A program made the position numbers and the translations under genes. DNA of 49,134 nt from Candidatus Dormiibacterota bacterium. Its GTDB lineage: Bacteria > Chloroflexota > Dormibacteria > Dormibacterales > Dormibacteraceae. A model generated the notes under the pieces. That model was not told the DNA's origin. It saw only the letters and a list, made by a program, of their open reading frames with translations, and did no database searches. Numbering within the stretch: the first letter of the stretch is position 1; the number at the start of each line of letters is the position of its first letter. The stretch spans positions 1-49,134 of the forward strand of contig CATPBP010000025.1 in NCBI GenBank assembly GCA_955652675.1. Direction: 5' to 3'. Of this stretch, positions 30,211-38,080 are shown piece after piece.

Positions 30211-32652
30211 TTACTCCGTGAGTTCTGGCTGGCGGGACCTGCCTTCCTCGATCCAGTTGACGATCCGTTCGGGGGTGGCGGGCAGCTCGTTGCAGCGCAC
30301 GCCGAAGGGTGCCAAAGCGTCGTCGATCGCGGCTGAAAGGGCGGCAGGCGTCATCATGCGACCACCCTCGCCGCCCCCTTTTATGCCGTGGACGGTGAAG
30401 GGCGAGGGCGTCTCCTCATGGCCGATCTCGAGATCCGGGACTTCCATCGCACTCGGGATCAGATAGTCCATGTAGCTGGAGGTCAGCAGCTGGCCGTCCT
30501 TGTCGTACACGTACCGCTCATAAAGAGCGGTGCCGATCCCCTGCGCGGTCCCCCCGATTATCTGGCCGCCGAGCGAACGCGGATTCACAAGCGTTCCCGC
30601 GTCGTGGACCGCCACGTACTGGAGAAACGTGACATGCCCGGTCGTGATGTCAACCTCGATGACCGGGATGTGACAGGCGTTGCCCATGAACGGGTAGAAG
30701 ACGCCGAGGTTGGTACGGTCGTCGGACGGCATCGTTGTGTACGGATGGTCGTACACCTTGCTCGCCTCCAGGCCGCTCTCTATGTCGTCCGGGAGGCTGT
30801 GCTTGAAGAGGTGCAGCCACGCCGCGATCTCGGCCATGGGTTTGGAGCGCTCAGGCACGCCCTTGACCCGGACCGCACCATCAGTCCACTCGAGGTCGCC
30901 AACGTCGGCCTCCAGCAGGTGCCCGGCGACCTTGAACATCTTTTCCTTGATCCTGGTCGAGGCGCCCTGGACAGCGCCGGCCACCATGACAGTGAAGCGG
31001 CTGCCTCCCGGACCAGTCGCCGGTAGGCTTCGGTTGGATCCGGAATAGACGATGTTCACGTTCTGCGGCTCGACGTCGAACTCCTCGGCGACCAGCTGCG
31101 CCACCATCGTCTCGGCGCTGTTGCCCCAGAAGGCACAGGAGTAAAGAGTCGCCGTGATGTTTCCGGCGCCGTCCACGGTCAGCGTCACGCTCTCCGGAGA
31201 GCTGGTCACTTTCGCCGCGGGCTCGTCGAACCAGAACCAGAACTCTGTGGCCGAGAAGACGCTTCGCTCCTGGGCGCTGATGACCCCGATGCCGATGTAG
31301 CGGCCCTCCTCGCGCAGCCGTTTCTGCTCTGCACGCCAGTGCTCGAGGTCGATCATGCTGAGCGCTTTGTCCAGCACTGCCTCGTAATTGCCACTGTCAT
31401 ACATGTTTCCGGTCGGTATGAAATATGGAAACTGGTCGGGCTGGATGAAGTTGCGCCGGCGGATGTCGACAGCGTCCATGCCGATCTCTTGCGCCACCAG
31501 ATCAACCATGCGCTCGACCATCCAGTTGGTCACCTCCGAGCCGAAGCCGCGATAGGCTCCCTGCTGGCACTTGTTGGTCAGCACGGCCTGTACCTGGTAC
31601 TGCGCGGTCTTGATGCGGTAGGGTCCCACCAGCTGCGCCAGAGAGTTGCCATGCGTACCGGTTCCGAACTGGATGTAGGCGCCGTAGTCGTCGATGGTCC
31701 TCAGCCGCAAACTGCGCAGCGTTCCGTCCTTCATCGCCGCCATCTCGACGTAATAGACACGGTCGGAGCCGTGGTGATCGCAGTTGCTGATGTTGTCGAT
31801 TCGGTCTTCGACCAGCTTTACCGGGCGGCCCACCCGCTTGGAGAGCATCCCCGAGAGCACCGCCACCTTCACCGCCCAGAACTTGGATCCGAAACTGCCG
31901 CCTGCGTTCACGGGCTTGACATCGAGCTTGTTGCTGGGGACCTTCAGCGTGTTGGCCATCATGAACAGGAAGTGCGAGAAGGTGAGCGAGTTGCAGTGGA
32001 TGGTCATCATCCCGGTGCCCAGGTCGTAGTGGGCTACCGCGCCCACAGTCTCCAGGGGCTGACCGCCCGATCGGTTCCAGCGGAGCCGGTCGGACACCAC
32101 CACCTCGGCCTCGGCGAAGTCCTTGTCGACGTCGCCAAAGGTGAAGGTGCGCTCGTAGGCCACATTGGAGCCCAGAGCGTCATGTACCAGGGGCGCCCCC
32201 GCCTCCAGCGCCTGCTCCGGATCGACGATGGGCGGAAGCGGGTCGTAATCGACCTGGATCAGGTCGCGCGCATCCTCAGCCAGGTAGCGGCTCTTGGCGA
32301 CCACGGCGGCGACTCCTTCACCTACGTACCGGACCTTGTCGACGGCGAGGCATCGCCAGACGTGCTTGTCCGGTGCCGGTCCGAAGTCGGGCATGGGGGC
32401 GCACAGCTCCGCGGCCTCCGCCCCTGTCACAACCGCCACGACGCCTGGCAGGCTGCGGGCTGCTTCGACGTCGATGCTCTTGATGGTCGCGTGCGGGTAC
32501 GGGCTCCGGAGGATGGCGGCGTGCAGCATACCTGGGAGGGTGATGTCGTCGACATATGCGCCGCGGCCGAGCAGGAAGCGGGGATCCTCGACGCGCCGGA
32601 TCGACTTTCCGATCCACTTCCGCTCCACCTTCGGTTGCTGGGTGACTGCCAT
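30211..32652 (-). CDS. Molybdenum hydroxylase large (Mo-cofactor) subunit, xanthine dehydrogenase/CoxL family
   Basis: An 813-residue catalytic subunit. The N-terminal ald_Xan_dh_C domain starts WIGKSIRRVEDPRFLLGRG. The Mo-binding half has NAGGSFGSKF, AYRGFGSE at 366-373, SNRSLPATGPGGSRF, VAVHDAGTLVNPRSLGGQI and the catalytic Glu762 in KGGGEGGRMMTP. The active-site loop is neither AYRCSFR of form I CO dehydrogenase nor AYRGAGR of form II, so the substrate is probably an aldehyde, purine or N-heterocycle rather than CO. ATG 32652 follows AAGGAG. It is the last gene of an FAD-FeS-Mo operon. No maturation genes (XdhC/CoxD/F) lie nearby. Confidence 0.93.
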   Translation of the reverse strand: MAVTQQPKVERKWIGKSIRRVEDPRFLLGRGAYVDDITLPGMLHAAILRSPYPHATIKSIDVEAARSLPGVVAVVTGAEAAELCAPMPDFGPAPDKHVWRCLAVDKVRYVGEGVAAVVAKSRYLAEDARDLIQVDYDPLPPIVDPEQALEAGAPLVHDALGSNVAYERTFTFGDVDKDFAEAEVVVSDRLRWNRSGGQPLETVGAVAHYDLGTGMMTIHCNSLTFSHFLFMMANTLKVPSNKLDVKPVNAGGSFGSKFWAVKVAVLSGMLSKRVGRPVKLVEDRIDNISNCDHHGSDRVYYVEMAAMKDGTLRSLRLRTIDDYGAYIQFGTGTHGNSLAQLVGPYRIKTAQYQVQAVLTNKCQQGAYRGFGSEVTNWMVERMVDLVAQEIGMDAVDIRRRNFIQPDQFPYFIPTGNMYDSGNYEAVLDKALSMIDLEHWRAEQKRLREEGRYIGIGVISAQERSVFSATEFWFWFDEPAAKVTSSPESVTLTVDGAGNITATLYSCAFWGNSAETMVAQLVAEEFDVEPQNVNIVYSGSNRSLPATGPGGSRFTVMVAGAVQGASTRIKEKMFKVAGHLLEADVGDLEWTDGAVRVKGVPERSKPMAEIAAWLHLFKHSLPDDIESGLEASKVYDHPYTTMPSDDRTNLGVFYPFMGNACHIPVIEVDITTGHVTFLQYVAVHDAGTLVNPRSLGGQIIGGTAQGIGTALYERYVYDKDGQLLTSSYMDYLIPSAMEVPDLEIGHEETPSPFTVHGIKGGGEGGRMMTPAALSAAIDDALAPFGVRCNELPATPERIVNWIEEGRSRQPELTE

Positions 32653-32654
32653 CC

Positions 32655-33266
32655 TCAAGACTCCTTTTGCCTGGACGCGTCCTCCGCTTCCTCTTCCAGC
32701 GCCGGTCCCGAACCCTGCGTCTGCGCTGCGGCCTCGGCGGACGAGGGACCCGCCCCTTGCTTCACCAGGACCTTGCCGTCCGTCTCGGCACCGGCGCTCA
32801 TCGTCCGAGCCGCCTCCAGCACGGCGTCGATGATGTACTGGTAGCCCGTGCAGCGGCAGAGCTGGCTGGCGATACCCTCTCGGACCTGATCCCTTGTCGG
32901 GCTCGGGTTTTCGCGGAGGATCTCGACAGTGCGCAGCATCATGGCCGGGGTGCAGTAGCCGCACTGCAGGCCCTGCTTCTCCCAGAACGCCTCCTGTACC
33001 GGGTGGAACTTCCCGTTTGACGCTAGACCCTCCACGGTCGTGATCTCCTGGCCGTCCGCCTGCACGGCGAAGGTGATGCAGGAGCGGATCGTCTCGCCGT
33101 TCATGAGCACCGTGCAGGTGCCGCAGACGCCGTGCTCACAGCCGATGTGCGCCCCCAGCAGCCCAAGGTCTTCGCGGAGAAAGTCGACCAGCAACCGGCG
33201 TGGCTCGACCTCCTGAGTCTCCGTCTCGCCGTTGACGACAAGCTCGATCCTGTGGCGGTCGACCAT
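32655..33266 (-). CDS. Molybdenum hydroxylase small [2Fe-2S] subunit
   Basis: A 203-residue iron-sulfur subunit. A plant-type ferredoxin domain binds the first cluster with Cys43, Cys48, Cys51 and Cys63 (GCEHGVCGTC...RSC). A helical domain binds the second with Cys102, Cys105, Cys137 and Cys139 (QCGYCTPAM, LCRCTGY). It relays electrons from the Mo site to FAD. After residue ~160 it carries a ~40-residue acidic, Ala/Gln-rich extension not needed for the fold. ATG 33266 has GAGGAGG upstream and overlaps the FAD-subunit stop by one base. The large-subunit ATG at 32652 follows this gene's stop by 2 bp. Confidence 0.94.
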   Translation of the reverse strand: MVDRHRIELVVNGETETQEVEPRRLLVDFLREDLGLLGAHIGCEHGVCGTCTVLMNGETIRSCITFAVQADGQEITTVEGLASNGKFHPVQEAFWEKQGLQCGYCTPAMMLRTVEILRENPSPTRDQVREGIASQLCRCTGYQYIIDAVLEAARTMSAGAETDGKVLVKQGAGPSSAEAAAQTQGSGPALEEEAEDASRQKES

Positions 33267-34138
33267 CACGCACCTCCTCTCGCGCGGCTGAACGCCAGGT
33301 TGATTGCGCGCCGGACGCACACCCGAGCGATCCGGCGCCGGTAAGCCGAACCGCCGTGGAGGTCCGCGCTGGGGGTCAGGCCCTCCACGGCCGCGGCGGC
33401 CGCCGCCTCCAGCTCCTCCTCGCTTCCCCTCGCCCCCCGAAGCGACTGCTCGGCGCCCGCGGCCCGGACCGGCATGCCGGCCACCCCGCAGAGCGCCACG
33501 CTGGCTCGCTCGACCCGGCCGGCCTCTAGCTGGAGCAGCACCGCCGCACCCGAGACGGCGAAGTCCCCATGGCGCGGGCTGAACTCTGCGAAGGCATAGC
33601 CGGAGCCCGCGCCCGAGACAGGCACCCTGACCTCCCGGACCAGCTCGCCCGGCGCCAGCGTGGTCGTGAAGGGTCCGCTGATGAACTCGTGGATGGGGAT
33701 GCGGCGCTCCCCCTGGCGGCTGCTCGCCACGACCTCTGCATCGAGGGCCAGCAGCGCCGCCGGCAGCTCGGCCGCCGGATCGGCGTGGGCCACGCTCCCG
33801 CAGACGGTGCCGCGGTGCCGGACCGGGGGATGGGCCACCTGGGCAACGGCCTCGACCAGCAGAGGAGCAGCGCCGCGGGCCTCCTGAGACCGCTCGAGGG
33901 CCGACTGCCTGGCGCGAGCGCCGATCGCCAGGACACCATCGTCTCGCCTGATGTAGTCCAGTTCGTCAAGCCGGTTGATGTCGACCAGATGAGTGGGCTG
34001 GGCGAGACGGAAGTTCATGAGAGGAACGAGGCTCTGGCCACCGGCCAGGACCCTGCCCTCCTCGCCCAGCTCGTCCAGGACAGCCAGCGCCTCGGTCAGA
34101 GCGCTCGGAACGTGATAAGCGAACGGCGCCGGCTTCAT
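33266..34138 (-). CDS. Molybdenum hydroxylase FAD-binding (medium) subunit
   Basis: A 290-residue CoxM/XdhB-type subunit. FAD contacts AGGQSLVPLMNFR (near residue 30) and RHRGTVCGSVAHADPAAELPA are clear, and the C-terminal CO dehydrogenase flavoprotein domain follows (LSARG-type region replaced by Ala-rich helices). It accepts electrons from the FeS subunit and passes them to an acceptor. ATG 34138 gives the family MKPAPFAYHVP start. An upstream frame would add 32 residues. It heads the operon in the order FAD, FeS, Mo, as in coxMSL. The gap to the divergent cyclase gene (34139-34365) should hold both promoters. Confidence 0.93.
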   Translation of the reverse strand: MKPAPFAYHVPSALTEALAVLDELGEEGRVLAGGQSLVPLMNFRLAQPTHLVDINRLDELDYIRRDDGVLAIGARARQSALERSQEARGAAPLLVEAVAQVAHPPVRHRGTVCGSVAHADPAAELPAALLALDAEVVASSRQGERRIPIHEFISGPFTTTLAPGELVREVRVPVSGAGSGYAFAEFSPRHGDFAVSGAAVLLQLEAGRVERASVALCGVAGMPVRAAGAEQSLRGARGSEEELEAAAAAAVEGLTPSADLHGGSAYRRRIARVCVRRAINLAFSRARGGA

Positions 34139-34365
34139 AGCACCACCCCCCATGAGGTCCTTGACTTGCTCCGCCGGATTCCCGCCGGCAGGGAGCGCGG
34201 CGGCCCAACCTGCCTCTCTCTCTTTATGCTCCAACTGGACACGGATTTCAAGTCGGTCAGCAGCCGGCGCCTGCCAGGCCCGGTCTTCGATCGGCTGATC
34301 CGGTCTCCACCGTCGGCGGCGGCGCAGCCTGGACCGGTTTTGAAACAGGAGCGGAGGTGAAGACA

Positions 34366-35142
34366 GTGGCCACCAGAGCGGAACCCCGACGCTACACGGA
34401 CCTTGCGGAGATCAACTTCTTCGGCAAGCGCTTGAAGGTCCTCGACCTCTCGCGCGAGCTCTCACCGGAGATCCCCGTCTATCCCGGACACATGAAGGTC
34501 GCGATCTGGACACACATGACGCACCAGGAGTCCCTGCTCCGACTCCCGGACACGCCGTTCCGCGGCTACACAGTCAACGGCATCTCGCTGTGTGACCACG
34601 ACTCCACGCATCTGGACGCGGTCTACCACTACAACCCCGACCGGCCCGACCTCACGATCGACACCTTTCCGATCGAGAAGTGTTTCACCGAAGCGGTCTG
34701 GATCGACGTTTCGGACGTTCAGCCGCGCACGCACATAACGTTGGAACGGGTGCGGCGGGGCATGGACGAAGCCGGCCTGGAGCGGCTTCCCGAAGGGGGC
34801 GCATTCCTCTACTACACGGGGGTGTCGACCTTGTGGTCGGAAGGCACTGCGTTCTTGACCCAGTATCCAGGGCTCGACGCCGAGGCTTCTCGATGGATCC
34901 TGGATCAGGGTGTGATCAATATCCTCACCGACGCCCCTTCGACTGACAATCCTGCCGACTTGAGCTACCCCAACCACACCGCCTGCGCCGAGTACCTGGT
35001 GAACCACACCGAGATCGTGGCCAACATCGACCGAATCCCCGTCCACCAGGGCTTCAGCATCATGGTCATCCCACTCCGACTCATGCGCTGCTCAGCCTCA
35101 CCGGTCCGAGTCTTCGCGCTCTGGGAAGAAGGAGGGCAATAA
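34366..35142 (+). CDS. Cyclase / kynurenine formamidase-like metal-dependent hydrolase
   Basis: A 258-residue cyclase-family (PF04199) protein. The metal-binding motif HxGTHxDxPxH appears as HDSTHLDAVYH, keeping His78, His82, Asp84 and His88 but with Ser for Gly. Other landmarks are LDLSRELSPEIPVYPGH, FLYYTGVSTLW and the C-terminal PVRVFALW. Family members hydrolyse or cyclise amides, such as formylkynurenine and isatin. GTG 34366 lies 8 nt after GGAGG, a better fit than GTG 34357. Its divergent pairing with a Mo hydroxylase suggests hydroxylation followed by ring or amide hydrolysis of a heterocycle, which is inferred. Confidence 0.87.
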   Translation: MATRAEPRRYTDLAEINFFGKRLKVLDLSRELSPEIPVYPGHMKVAIWTHMTHQESLLRLPDTPFRGYTVNGISLCDHDSTHLDAVYHYNPDRPDLTIDTFPIEKCFTEAVWIDVSDVQPRTHITLERVRRGMDEAGLERLPEGGAFLYYTGVSTLWSEGTAFLTQYPGLDAEASRWILDQGVINILTDAPSTDNPADLSYPNHTACAEYLVNHTEIVANIDRIPVHQGFSIMVIPLRLMRCSASPVRVFALWEEGGQ

Positions 35143-35145
35143 GCC

Positions 35146-35168
35146 CTTCCTCCCGCTTAAGGGGAGCG
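35146..35168. terminator. Hairpin between cyclase and Fe-ADH genes (dispersed repeat, copy 5)
   Basis: CTCCC (35150-35154) pairs with GGGAG (35162-35166) over a GCTTAAG loop in a convergent gap. It is a short version of the same C-rich/G-rich theme. Confidence 0.45.
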
Positions 35169-35181
35169 ATTGACCGAGTTG

Positions 35182-36252
35182 TTACCAGGCGGCTTGATAG
35201 ATCTTGATCAGGTCTTCGACGGGGTGGTTCTGGCCGACGCCCTGCGCGGCGCGGGTGATATCGGGCTCGGTCAGGGCGAACTCGGCGAGGTGATGCGGCA
35301 GGCCCAGCCGTTCGATGAGGCTCTCGATCGCGGCGGCGGCTTCTTCGCCGTTCTGCCCCAGGCCGCTGGCATGGGCCAGAGCGTCAGCCCGGTCTCCCTC
35401 CTTACGGGCCCGATAGCGGAGGACGTGGGGTAGCAGCAGACACGAGGTCACCCCGTGGGGGATCCCGTGGCGCGCGCCGATCTGCTTCCCCATGACGTGG
35501 CTCAGGGCCGCCGCCGTAGGGCCCGGGAGCGTGTAGCCGAACCAGGCGCCGAGCTGGTTCTCGGTGCGTATACCGGCGTCCATCGGAGCCTCCTTGGCAC
35601 GCGGCAGCGAGTCGAACAGGCGGCGGATCGCGTCGGCGGCCAGCACGTCCGAGAACGGGTGCTCACCAGGAGCCAGAAAGCCCTCGACCGCGTGATCCAG
35701 CGCGCGGATGCCGCTCGACAGCCAGAGCGGCATCGGCGTGTGCAGGACCAGCTCGCCGTCGTAGATGACGGCGTCGGGAAGCATCCCGGCCTCGCGCCGC
35801 CCGACCTTGTCACCCGCCGCGTCCGTCATGCCGGCGCCGGGGGCGAGCTCGGCGACGGAGAGCGTGGTCGGGATGGCCAGGTGGGCCACGCGCCGGCCCT
35901 CTTCGCCACTGCGCGCGAGCTCGAAGGCGACGATCTTTGCGGCGTCGATGGGGCTGCCGCCGCCCACGCTCACCAGCACGTCCGGCCGCCGCGCCCCCAG
36001 CCGGTCGACCGCGGCATCGATCTCGGCCGCCGGGGCGTGCTGGCCGATCAGCGCGACCGGGGGATCCTTCACTCCGCCGATGGCGGCACGGACCGCGTCC
36101 ATGACCTCGGCGTTGGATGCGACGGACCGGGTCGTCACTATGGCTGGGCGCTTGCTATGAAGTCCGGCGAGCTCGTCCTCGAGGAATCGCAGGGAGCCGG
36201 GTCCCCAACGGATGACGGGCGGATTGCCGTATGTGAAGACGCCGCCGCTCAA
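35182..36252 (-). CDS. Iron-containing alcohol dehydrogenase, maleylacetate reductase-like
   Basis: A 356-residue group III dehydrogenase. The NAD(P)-binding loop is SVGGGSPIDAAK (95-106). The metal site comprises DHAVEGF (Asp186/His187 region), SHVMGKQIG (His252) and RHGIPHG (His262, His266). The shape of IPTTLSVAELAPGAGMTD and MLPDAVIYDGELVL resembles maleylacetate reductases, which act late in aromatic breakdown. TTG 36252 has GAGG 8 nt upstream. It converges on the cyclase gene and diverges from the EamA exporter, adding to a possible catabolic neighbourhood. The substrate is unproven. Confidence 0.87.
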   Translation of the reverse strand: MSGGVFTYGNPPVIRWGPGSLRFLEDELAGLHSKRPAIVTTRSVASNAEVMDAVRAAIGGVKDPPVALIGQHAPAAEIDAAVDRLGARRPDVLVSVGGGSPIDAAKIVAFELARSGEEGRRVAHLAIPTTLSVAELAPGAGMTDAAGDKVGRREAGMLPDAVIYDGELVLHTPMPLWLSSGIRALDHAVEGFLAPGEHPFSDVLAADAIRRLFDSLPRAKEAPMDAGIRTENQLGAWFGYTLPGPTAAALSHVMGKQIGARHGIPHGVTSCLLLPHVLRYRARKEGDRADALAHASGLGQNGEEAAAAIESLIERLGLPHHLAEFALTEPDITRAAQGVGQNHPVEDLIKIYQAAW

Positions 36253-36335
36253 TCAGCTCACCTCGAACCGCCCGTCCACGGGCAGCTCGTGCCGGGTCTC
36301 GTGAGGCACCGGCGGAATCGTAATCGACTCCAGAA

Positions 36336-36341
36336 TATGGC
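36336..36341 (+). promoter_or_regulatory. Possible -10 hexamer of the EamA transporter gene
   Basis: TATGGC lies 6 nt before ATG 36348 and resembles TATGGT of the pstB promoter. No ribosome-binding site is present, which fits a leaderless mRNA. Confidence 0.3.
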
Positions 36342-36347
36342 ACCGTG

Positions 36348-37286
36348 ATGGGCCGGCTGCGACTCGGATACCTCTCGCTGGTCATGTCCGCTCTCCTCTT
36401 CGGCGGCGCAACACCACTCGCCGTGTACGCGCTGCGCGGACTCACCGCCTTCGACCTGCTGGCGGTCGAGATCGGCAGCGCGACTGTGGTCCTCTGGCTC
36501 GCGCTGGCCATCGCCGGCCAGCGGACGACGCGGCGCTGGTACACGTACGCACTGCTCGGCCTTCTGGAGCCGGCCCTCAGCTACGTTCTCTACAACCTCG
36601 GCCTCTCCCAGACCAGCGCCATCCACGGGGCGCTGCTGGAGTCACTGGACGGGCTCTTCGTCGTGATGCTGGGAGCACTTCTGCTTGGGGAGCGTCTGCG
36701 AGCCGCGATCGTGGTCTCGCTGGTCCTCGGGCTGATGGGCGCGGCTCTGGTGGCCGTGTCGCAAGGCGCGGACGGCCCCGATCGCGCTTCACGGGCCGGC
36801 GACGGGCTGGTCGTGCTCGGCATTCTCGCCGCCGCCTTGTATTCGATCGCCATCCGGCGCTTCGGGGGCCGAGAGCCAGCACTCACCATCACGGCCTACC
36901 AGTTCTTGGCGGCTTCAGTCCTGGTGGCGCCGGTGGTTGCCGCCAGCTGGCTGCTCCGCGGCAGCGGCCTGCCGAGCGCCACGACCGCCCAGCTTGGCGC
37001 GGCGCTCGGCTCGGGCATCCTCGGCACGGCCGGCGCCTACCTGCTTTTCAACATCGGCATCGCGCGAATACCCGCCGGCAGGGCGGCGCTGGTCTTCAAC
37101 CTGGTCCCCGTCTTCGGCACGGTGGCGGCCGTGATCGGCCTCGGAGAGCGGCTGCGGACGATGGAGGTGATGGGCGGCGGCCTGATCGTGCTCAGCCTCT
37201 TCGCGCTGACCTTCGCCGGTGAGGCGGAGGACCAGGACCCACCGGTTCTGGTCAGATGGATCGCGCGGGTACGAGGACGAGGCTGA
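36348..37286 (+). CDS. EamA/DMT-family transporter
   Basis: A 312-residue drug/metabolite transporter with ten predicted membrane helices in two EamA repeats. The first repeat starts YLSLVMSALLFGGATPLAVY and ends LGERLRAAIVVSLVLGLMG; the second ends with IGLGERLRTMEVMGGGLIV. The paired LGERLR motifs at equivalent places are typical. Such proteins export amino acids, metabolites or drugs. ATG 36348 follows GTG 36345 directly; either may be used. The basic C-terminal tail lies in the cytoplasm. The cargo is unknown. Confidence 0.9.
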   Translation: MGRLRLGYLSLVMSALLFGGATPLAVYALRGLTAFDLLAVEIGSATVVLWLALAIAGQRTTRRWYTYALLGLLEPALSYVLYNLGLSQTSAIHGALLESLDGLFVVMLGALLLGERLRAAIVVSLVLGLMGAALVAVSQGADGPDRASRAGDGLVVLGILAAALYSIAIRRFGGREPALTITAYQFLAASVLVAPVVAASWLLRGSGLPSATTAQLGAALGSGILGTAGAYLLFNIGIARIPAGRAALVFNLVPVFGTVAAVIGLGERLRTMEVMGGGLIVLSLFALTFAGEAEDQDPPVLVRWIARVRGRG

Positions 37287-37291
37287 GCCTA

Positions 37292-37305
37292 GCTGATCAG
37301 TCAGC
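37292..37305. terminator. Small hairpin between EamA and ABC permease genes
   Basis: GCTGA-TCAG-TCAGC forms a 5-bp stem with a 4-nt loop in the 14-bp convergent gap, overlapping the permease stop codon. There is no T run. Confidence 0.3.
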
Positions 37306-38080
37306 GATTGGTCTCCTGCCTCACGAACATCATGGTGCCCACGAGCAGGAATCCGCCGAACATCGCCGCCATGACCAGCAGGTTGGTCAACGGATTGAAG
37401 AGCACCACCTTGTCGTACTCGGGCCGGCCCGTATAGGCGACGCCGCGAAGCAGGTCCACCGCGTAGCGCAGCGGAGACATGAGAGAGAAAGGCAGCAGGT
37501 ACCAGGGAAGGACCTTGATTGGGTTGAAGATGCCCGCCAGGAAGAACTGCGGGAAGATGAGAAAGGGAAAGATCTGCTGAGCGGCGCGCTGGTTCTGCAG
37601 CAGCGACATCACGGCCACCCCGAAGGCGCCGCCCAAAAGACAGGCGCCCAGGCTGGCCGGGACCAGCAAGAGGACCTGGAAGGGAGAGAGCGGAACCCGC
37701 AGCGCGAGCGCCAGGGCGATGGTCGGAATGGCCTGGATGAACGACACCATCGTCTCACCGAGGATCTTTCCGAACACTATCGAGTAGCGCGAGATCGGTG
37801 AGACGAACATCTCCTGGCTGAAGTCTGTCTCGCGGTCCTCTATGAGTGAGATCAGTCCCTGCGCGGCGCTCTGGAAAAGGGTCATCCCGAGGACGCCGGT
37901 GAAGATGAACCCGATGAAGTTGAAGCCGGCTGCGCGGCCGAGATTGCCCTGGAGGGTTCCTCCCATCAGCACGATGAAGATGAAGGGGAAGACCAGCGTG
38001 AATACGAGCCGGGTGCGGTCTCGGAGGAGCTTCAAGAGGTCTCTGGAGGCGATGGTCAGAATTGGGCTCAGCTCCGTCAT
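37301..38080 (-). CDS. ABC-2 type transporter permease
   Basis: A 259-residue permease with six membrane helices of the ABC-2/DrrB type: LVFTLVFPFIFIVLMGG, FIGFIFTGVLGMTLFQSA, the re-entrant region near GLISLIEDRETDFSQEMFVSP, and the FLIFPQFFLAGIFNPI helix with the adjacent LPFSLMSPLRYAVDLLRG. These exporters carry drugs, lipids or polysaccharides outward. Its ATG overlaps the ATPase stop codon (ATGA), so the two form one transporter. No substrate clue beyond the HTH_42 gene upstream. Confidence 0.93.
   Translation of the reverse strand: MTELSPILTIASRDLLKLLRDRTRLVFTLVFPFIFIVLMGGTLQGNLGRAAGFNFIGFIFTGVLGMTLFQSAAQGLISLIEDRETDFSQEMFVSPISRYSIVFGKILGETMVSFIQAIPTIALALALRVPLSPFQVLLLVPASLGACLLGGAFGVAVMSLLQNQRAAQQIFPFLIFPQFFLAGIFNPIKVLPWYLLPFSLMSPLRYAVDLLRGVAYTGRPEYDKVVLFNPLTNLLVMAAMFGGFLLVGTMMFVRQETNR

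Noticed and set aside
30211-32652. CO dehydrogenase form I or II
   Set aside because: The active-site loop is AYRGFGSE, not AYRCSFR (form I) or AYRGAGR (form II), and no CoxD/E/F/G genes are present. The generic molybdenum hydroxylase call is safer.
31339-32844. Long open frame on the plus strand opposite the Mo-hydroxylase large subunit
   Set aside because: It is a product of GC-rich codon use. The minus-strand frame has all family motifs and the plus frame has none.
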